From: Dermanyssus gallinae
Taxonomy: Eukaryota; Arthropoda; Arachnida; Mesostigmata; Dermanyssidae
NCBI GenBank assembly: GCA_003439945.1
Contig: QVRM01001471.1
Location: forward strand, 466,501 to 530,500
Length of the DNA stretch: 64,000 nt
Direction: 5' to 3'
The notes under the pieces were generated by a model. The model ran no database searches and was not told where the DNA came from. It worked only from the letters and a program-made list of their open reading frames with translations. This document shows, piece after piece, positions 59,084 to 64,000 of this stretch (position 1 is the stretch's first letter; every line of letters starts with the position of its first letter). The position numbers and the translations under genes are program-made.

Positions 59084-59944
59084 GGCAAACTGTTTTGCGA
59101 AAGTGCTTTAATTTTGGCAACCCTCTCCTGCAGTTCTGAGTGTGCTAACCACGGAGGTTCAAAGTTCCACTGCAGTTTAGTCTGTTGGCCGCAAAAAGTC
59201 TCCTAATGCAAACATTGCGCTTTGCGATCTCCTAATGCGAGGGAACGACGCAAGCCAACTAGCTCCGTGAACGAAACGAGAAGATGCCGACCTGCACACA
59301 GGTCCTGCTTCAGGACACACCTGTGCATCGAGCGGATGCATCATAGGTTTCAACCGCTAGAAGTCGTCTTCATCCTCTGCGGACGCTGTGCACGGACAAC
59401 TTGTTGAGGCCGAAAACCGTTGAATCAAAGATAAAAGTTCCCTCGTATGGACCGCTGCAAAGAAAAACAGACTGCATCCCGCGAACAGTCTCGTTAACCT
59501 AAAGGAGAGCATATATTGCCTGGTGAAGTAGCGACATTCGAGGTAGTCATCCAGAGGGTTCATCCGAAGACGAAACTTTTGGCTGTTTTTAGCTGCACGC
59601 TGCTCCATTACCCACCATCTCTGAGCTTTAGTTGTGAGACGACTTAGACTTGTTCGAATTAATTTCTTCCGGTGGCCTTTCGCTTCCCACCTGCCGCCTC
59701 TATCTCAGCCATCATTCACGACAATCTCCGTGATTTCTCCCAACGTATGCGGATGTGAGACGTTATTGCCAGTACTCATTGCCGCGTCTCGACCCCAAAC
59801 CATTCAGAAATTATACCGTGCGCCAGTTCATTATAGAGTTCTTCGAAAGAGAAGTGTTTACACAAAACTGCAACCCAACCGACATCTTGTGAGCCGCTAT
59901 TCGCTTCATGGATTCCGCCAAAGAAGATAGCACGATCCTGGCTG
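59084..59944. other. No recognisable feature
   Basis: Short open frames only. Confidence 0.4.
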
Positions 59945-60720
59945 TGGCTCGTTGCTTACCTCTTCTGGGAGCCCACCGGTTTCTTTCCCAGGCTCTCTTT
60001 TGTCCTCAAGACTAATCCACCATCTTTGATGGTCTAACCTTCGAGGGTCGACCTTACGTGTCGGGCCGACGACTTGGAAACGCTCAACAAGCTGAGACTG
60101 TCCACCGTTGGGTTCCCGGCGCACGGCAACAGGCATTGCGCCCCGTCTCCGAAGAAGGTCTCGAAAGTGGGCCAGTTTAGTCGCTCACCGACCCTGGAAG
60201 CCGCGTAATGAGGTAGGCTTGAGAACGTCCTATCCCAGCGTAACTTTGCGTGTCCCGTGAGTGTCCCTTTGTAGGACAAAGTTACAAAGATGTCTCCTTA
60301 ATGAAGCTCTTTTAAACGCCGCACCGACGAAGAATCTGGCGTCTGCTTACACGCGCTTTCCACTGCACTCCTGGGTGCACTCCTCGATGACGCGACGACT
60401 CACATGGCACTAGGCCTACGACTAGGAACAAACCTAATCGTCTCTCATCGATGTCAATATGGTTACCTCGTCGACAAACTAAGACATAACGGCGTACCGT
60501 GTATCATCAGTGCAGACAGGCGCCGTGGGCATGTCGGCATCAATGAGACCTTCAGCAGAGCTCCTCCTAGGTAATGCGGCCTTCCATGCGTCTTAGAACC
60601 GTCCGGCCTCTGCTCGGAGCAAGTCAAGCGTCTAGACGGGATGGCACTGACAGTCGCCATATAAGCCCGCTAGGCATACCACAACATGATTGTTAATACC
60701 CATTGTGTGCAGTAAATCAT
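59945..60720 (+). pseudogene. RLE-type LINE fragment (thumb to endonuclease), heavily mutated
   Basis: Blocks matching the intact RLE protein: LLGAHRFLSQALF (59965 on), ARQQALRPVSEEGL (60120-60165), LLDDATTHMALGLRLGTNLI (60385-60440) and HRCQYGYLVDKLRHNGVPC (60448-60505). INETFSRA, LEPSGLCSEQVKRLDGMALT and LTVAI follow. The knuckle Cys/His and PD residues are partly changed (RLDG for RPDG). Many frame changes. The 3' UTR is not present. Confidence 0.75.
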
Positions 60721-60749
60721 TGGTGTACCTTTACGGCGGCATGTTCTAG

Positions 60750-60850
60750 GGGACTAGTGCGCTAGTCATGATTTTGGTCTACTGGGGGCCCCCGGTTCGG
60801 TCCATGTTGATTGGATTTTCGATGAACGATGCTCATTGATAATTGATGAT
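60750..60850 (+). mobile_element. tRNA-like SINE, family 2, copy B
   Basis: GGGGACTAGTGCGCTAGTCATG and CCCGGTTCGGTCC (B-box-like) are followed by GTTGATTGGATTTTC and GATGCTCATTGAT, the same order as in the minus-strand copy at 6385-6510. Confidence 0.5.
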
Positions 60851-61000
60851 ACACCAATCGTCTGAAAACCAGCGACCATGCTGCCAAAAAACACTGCTGA
60901 GGACGCCTTAGATATCTCAACAAATGCGTTTACGCTGCCGCTATAAGCACCCCTGATATAAAACTGTCGCGTGTGTATTTAGGTTTAACGCATGTCAAGT

Positions 61001-61003
<3 letters not shown>

Positions 61004-61041
<38 letters not shown>
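61004..61041. repeat. (TA)n microsatellite
   Basis: Uninterrupted TA run in unannotated DNA. Confidence 0.95.
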
Positions 61042-61043
<2 letters not shown>

Positions 61044-61431
61044 CATAAAACTAGCTTCCTAGTAAGGCTCTCCTGTATGAAAGGGGAACCACAGACAGAT
61101 TACTAAACGCTAATTGATACCTGGCACTTCTATGCTTACTAGCATGTCGGGTACAGACTTCGATAAAATAAAAATAAAGCACCTTTTATAGCACAGTACC
61201 GTCAATTGCACACTAAGAGAGCCCAGTACATGTTTTTTTTTTTCATTAAATTCAATGTCATAATCATTAAACGCTACAATTGCAAAGCACGTAGACAAAA
61301 CTATACGTTGGAATAGCAAACGCCTACCGTTTATCGAGTTATTGACACCAATTTCAGCAATTCAATTCACTTTGTACCTTAAACACATCGCGCACTCACA
61401 ATCATGACCATTTATCATCAATGCACGCAAA

Positions 61432-61437
61432 TTTATT
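61432..61437 (-). terminator. AATAAA polyadenylation signal of CaaX gene 4
   Basis: Minus-strand AATAAA lies 136 bases past the stop of the 61573-61965 ORF. It is followed by TTTGCGTGCATTGATGA, the best-preserved form of the shared flank. Confidence 0.7.
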
Positions 61438-61572
61438 CCTTTTTGTAGTAACTACACAATTTTTCCATGGGCGTTCAGCAACACATCGGTGTACTTTGCC
61501 ACACGCAGTCTCTGTCTCCTTGAGGTATGTCGACGCCCTCCAATCGATGCCGTAGTAGAAACACAACTGTCC

Positions 61573-61965
61573 TCAGACCACGGTACAACAGCTTTTTTTG
61601 CCCTTCTTGGCATTCGGCGCGTCTTTGCCCGCCGCGCCGCCCTTCTTGGCATCCTTGCCCGGTGTTCCTTTGGCGGGCTTGGCAGTCTTCGCAGGAGCGG
61701 GAACTTTTTTGGCTGTGTCAGCTTTCTTCGTTTCAGCGGTCTTCGGCGGTTTGCTCGTGGATTTTGTGGCCGGTTTGGCCGAAACCATTGGTTTGGACAG
61801 TTTCACGTCGCTCGTTTTCTTCGGCTCATCTTCGGGCTTCTTGGTGTCCTTTTTCAGCTCACTATCTCCGCCCTTCTGATCGGCGTCGGCATCGTCGGCG
61901 GGTTTTGACTCCTCGCTGGGGTTCAGGTTCGACCCGGTCTCATCGTCGTTCGCCGGCTCCGACAT
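61573..61965 (-). CDS. Disordered polybasic CaaX-box protein, family copy 4
   Basis: Single-exon gene of 130 residues, start ATG at 61965. Closest to copy 3: the same MSEPANDDETGSNLNPSEES and a KSTSKPPKT segment. Regions: acidic 1-37, Lys/Pro/Ala-rich 38-118, polybasic KKGKK at 120-124, then SCC with Cys126 and CaaX C127-T-V-V130, identical to the tail of copy 1. It has no aromatic or long hydrophobic segment, so no folded domain, signal peptide or membrane span is expected. Likely fate is prenylation, AAX removal and membrane binding helped by the basic tail. This is inference from the tail; no function is assigned. Confidence 0.8.
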   Translation of the reverse strand: MSEPANDDETGSNLNPSEESKPADDADADQKGGDSELKKDTKKPEDEPKKTSDVKLSKPMVSAKPATKSTSKPPKTAETKKADTAKKVPAPAKTAKPAKGTPGKDAKKGGAAGKDAPNAKKGKKSCCTVV

Positions 61966-62275
61966 GATCGCAATCGATTTTCAGGGGCCTCTCTCGCCGG
62001 AAACAGCAACTCAATTACCACTCCGACAGTGCCCGCATACCTTGGAATGCCAGGCGGGACACTTCGTTGTACTTGGACAACGGCGGGCGAACTCGCTGAC
62101 CTTTGCAAGTTCCCTTAGCGCGCCATAGTGAATAAGCGCGGGCTAAACATAAAACAAGCTAGTTGTCAACAACTAGGGGCGAATGTTGCTACTAATTGGC
62201 TAATACAAGACATACACTACGCATAACGAAGCAGCTGGTCACTACCACTGTTAACCGTCGGGAGAGTGTTGAACT
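61966..62275 (-). promoter_or_regulatory. Conserved 5' flank of CaaX gene 4
   Basis: Blocks shared with copy 1 and in part copy 3: the CACTGTCGGAGTGG motif, GTATGCGGG, AAGTACAACGAAGTG and the outer CGAAGCAGCTG...GAGAGTG block near 62226-62268. Copy 4 has no SINE in this region, so it shows the uninterrupted arrangement. Confidence 0.45.
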
Positions 62276-63005
62276 GTAAACAAAAAAAGATCGTGTGCAT
62301 GGGATTCGCGTGCTTTTACTTACAATCGACGAGTAAGCGCTGGTCCAGAGATACGCGAAAACAACTCATAATGTGCTTGTGTTGACAACGCGTCAAATTG
62401 AAGTTCCTGTAGGATATGATAACCATATTTCAATGACAACAAGCGTTTTTGACGTTGCGAAATTAGGGGGCCGCAGTGGGTAGGACCAGATTGGCTGAGA
62501 GCGGCAGAATAAGCACAATCAAGATGATTTGACAATGACACGCCGAACTAGTCGGCGCCGGATGCCAAATATACTTGATATTTAAGGATTTGCACTTGGT
62601 AATGATCACAAAAGCTGAGTAAGGTGTTTCTGTCCTTCCGGGCCTCTTCGAGTATCTTAACACTAAATTGCGCCGCAGCTTTCGAATTTGTGTTTATAGA
62701 CAGTCAGCACTCAGATTTCAGAATATAGTGGTTGCTGAATTCTTCTAGTCTTATGGTAGGTACTTTCAGGAGGATGGCTATCTCATACGGCGTCGAAGAA
62801 ATGCCACGCAATTTCGAGTTCAGGGCCACAGCTGCCAGTGGTGGATGTGCATTATGCATTCCCAAAGCCTTCTGTAAAACAACGGAAGATGGCAAGTGAC
62901 TCTGGTTATTGTAGATAGTCTGACCGCGGGCAAATTCAAAGCATGAGACATGGACTTTAGCCGTGCCCGCATAATCTACAATTTTTAGGAAGCTTAAGTG
63001 TATTT
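62276..63005. other. No recognisable feature
   Basis: Short open frames only, nothing identified. Confidence 0.4.
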
Positions 63006-63115
63006 CTAGACCATCTCTACGGGCTTGGACTTATCGTAAGGCACATTTTCAGTGCACCGAAAACCGGGTATGCTGAGAGGTTTAGGGTTTCCCGAACACT
63101 CTAGTTGGGGCAGCA
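63006..63115 (+). repeat. Dispersed ~110-bp repeat, copy B
   Basis: Partner of the block at 6255-6372. It shares TACGGGCTTG, TTCAGTGCACCGA and TTTAGGGTTTCCC in the same order. Confidence 0.5.
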
Positions 63116-63207
63116 ATAACCCGCCTGGTGCGAAGGAGCCCGCACGAGCTGGAGATATGGTAACGCCGCCCACGCACGTTTTCGATGCTACCTTGTCGCC
63201 GGACGCC

Positions 63208-63379
63208 GTCGAGTCCTGTAGCTTGATGTATTCGCGGCCGCCCTGCGATCGAAGAGCGCACATAAGTGCCCGAGTTTGTTCCCCACAGTGGCACATTTGT
63301 GCTTATGGGTTCGTCTTACGAAGCAATGCAGAAGCACTTCCGTGGACGCTAAAAGTTGGCTAAGAGCCAGCCCGAAAAA
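63208..63379 (+). mobile_element. tRNA-derived SINE (family 1), old copy
   Basis: The head GTCGAGTCCTG is diverged and the B box is mutated (CGAGTTTGTTCCCCAC). The body (TTCGTCTTACGAAGCAATGC) and tail (GTTGGCTAAGAGCCAGCCCG) are clear. Confidence 0.75.
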
Positions 63380-64000
63380 TGTATTTCTCGTCGGGCGCCA
63401 CATTGAACATTCTTACCTTCTGCTGCTCTCATCGTAGGTGTACACCTGGCGATTCCGCTGCTCTGCGGAAACCGGGGCGACCGACGGTGTAATAGTAGGG
63501 ATAAAGGTAGTCTTGTATTGAAGAAATATCTTGAGCTCATCTGAGCTAAGGCTAATAACTCCTAACAAGCGATGTTTTTTCATAACATTCACAAAAGTGA
63601 GGCACCACAAAACTCAGGAAACATTTCCGTTGAATTCGGCACCTCGAGAGAATTATGTGTTAGTTTTTAAACGAAGTGAGATAACCGACTCTACACGTAG
63701 TAGGTCAAATGACTGTCCGTTATGCTTCAACAGCTAAATACATATAATTTACTCCGAATATGCTTGCTAAAAGCTTGAGTGTGTGAAACACAGTGCACGT
63801 GTGGTTTTGTTGTTTTTCCCGTCGAAACTTGTCCGCAAGAAAGCAAAGCTATGTCTTGACGCAGACTGCCATAATATGTCAAACCCACAACAGCCTACTT
63901 CCGCCTGGTAAGAGTGCGAACTGTTATTGCACCTCTCAATTTGTTACGTGTCCACTGAGGCCTTGAGCAATCACAGCACGGTTGGTTACACGGTTGTGCC
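63380..64000. other. No recognisable feature
   Basis: End of the window. Nothing identified. Confidence 0.4.

Overview
The window looks like a repeat-dense stretch of an animal nuclear genome. Nothing in it resembles a bacterial operon. It is full of non-LTR retrotransposons in different states of decay, tRNA-derived SINEs, a mariner-type transposon relic and long (TA)n microsatellites. R1-clade LINEs, RLE-type (R2-superclade-like) LINEs and mariner together fit an arthropod best. A tick or other chelicerate is only a guess.

The only convincing host genes are four single-exon paralogs, all on the minus strand at 4315-4707, 20125-20526, 38780-39175 and 61573-61965, spaced about 16-23 kb apart. 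Each encodes a 130-133 residue protein with no predicted fold: an acidic, conserved N-terminus, a Lys/Ala/Pro-rich middle, a polybasic stretch and a C-terminal CaaX box (CTVV or CTVI). Each is followed 129-147 bases after its stop by AATAAA and a conserved flank. I read this as a tandem family of lipidated, disordered membrane-associated proteins. I do not recognise it as a named family. About 1.05-1.5 kb upstream of the first copy is a 32-bp tandem array carrying eleven perfect TGACGTCA (CRE/ATF) sites.

Region by region. 0-3.4 kb: decayed R1-clade LINE and an RLE fragment. 4-6.5 kb: first CaaX gene, SINE and CRE array. 6.9-8.2 kb: LINE fragments. 9.165-13.997 kb: a full-length two-ORF RLE element with a gag-like ORF1 and target-site duplication. 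14.4-20 kb: sparse. 20-21 kb: second CaaX gene. 21.1-23.6 kb: R1-type gag and endonuclease remnant. 24.6 kb: a SINE-tail foldback. 25-29.5 kb: almost empty. 29.5-36.9 kb: SINEs, LINE 3' ends and an intact 962-residue RLE retrotransposon between TA microsatellites. 38-39.2 kb: 162-bp tandem duplication and third CaaX gene. 40.5-44.2 kb: LINE copies. 45-47 kb: palindromes and a mariner relic split by a LINE insertion. 47.9-51.9 kb: LINE pieces and a SINE. 54.7-60.8 kb: degraded LINE and SINE pieces. 61.4-62.3 kb: fourth CaaX gene. 62.3-64 kb: repeats.

All calls come from reading the sequence and six-frame translations. No database search or structure prediction was run, so clade names are judgements from visible motifs.
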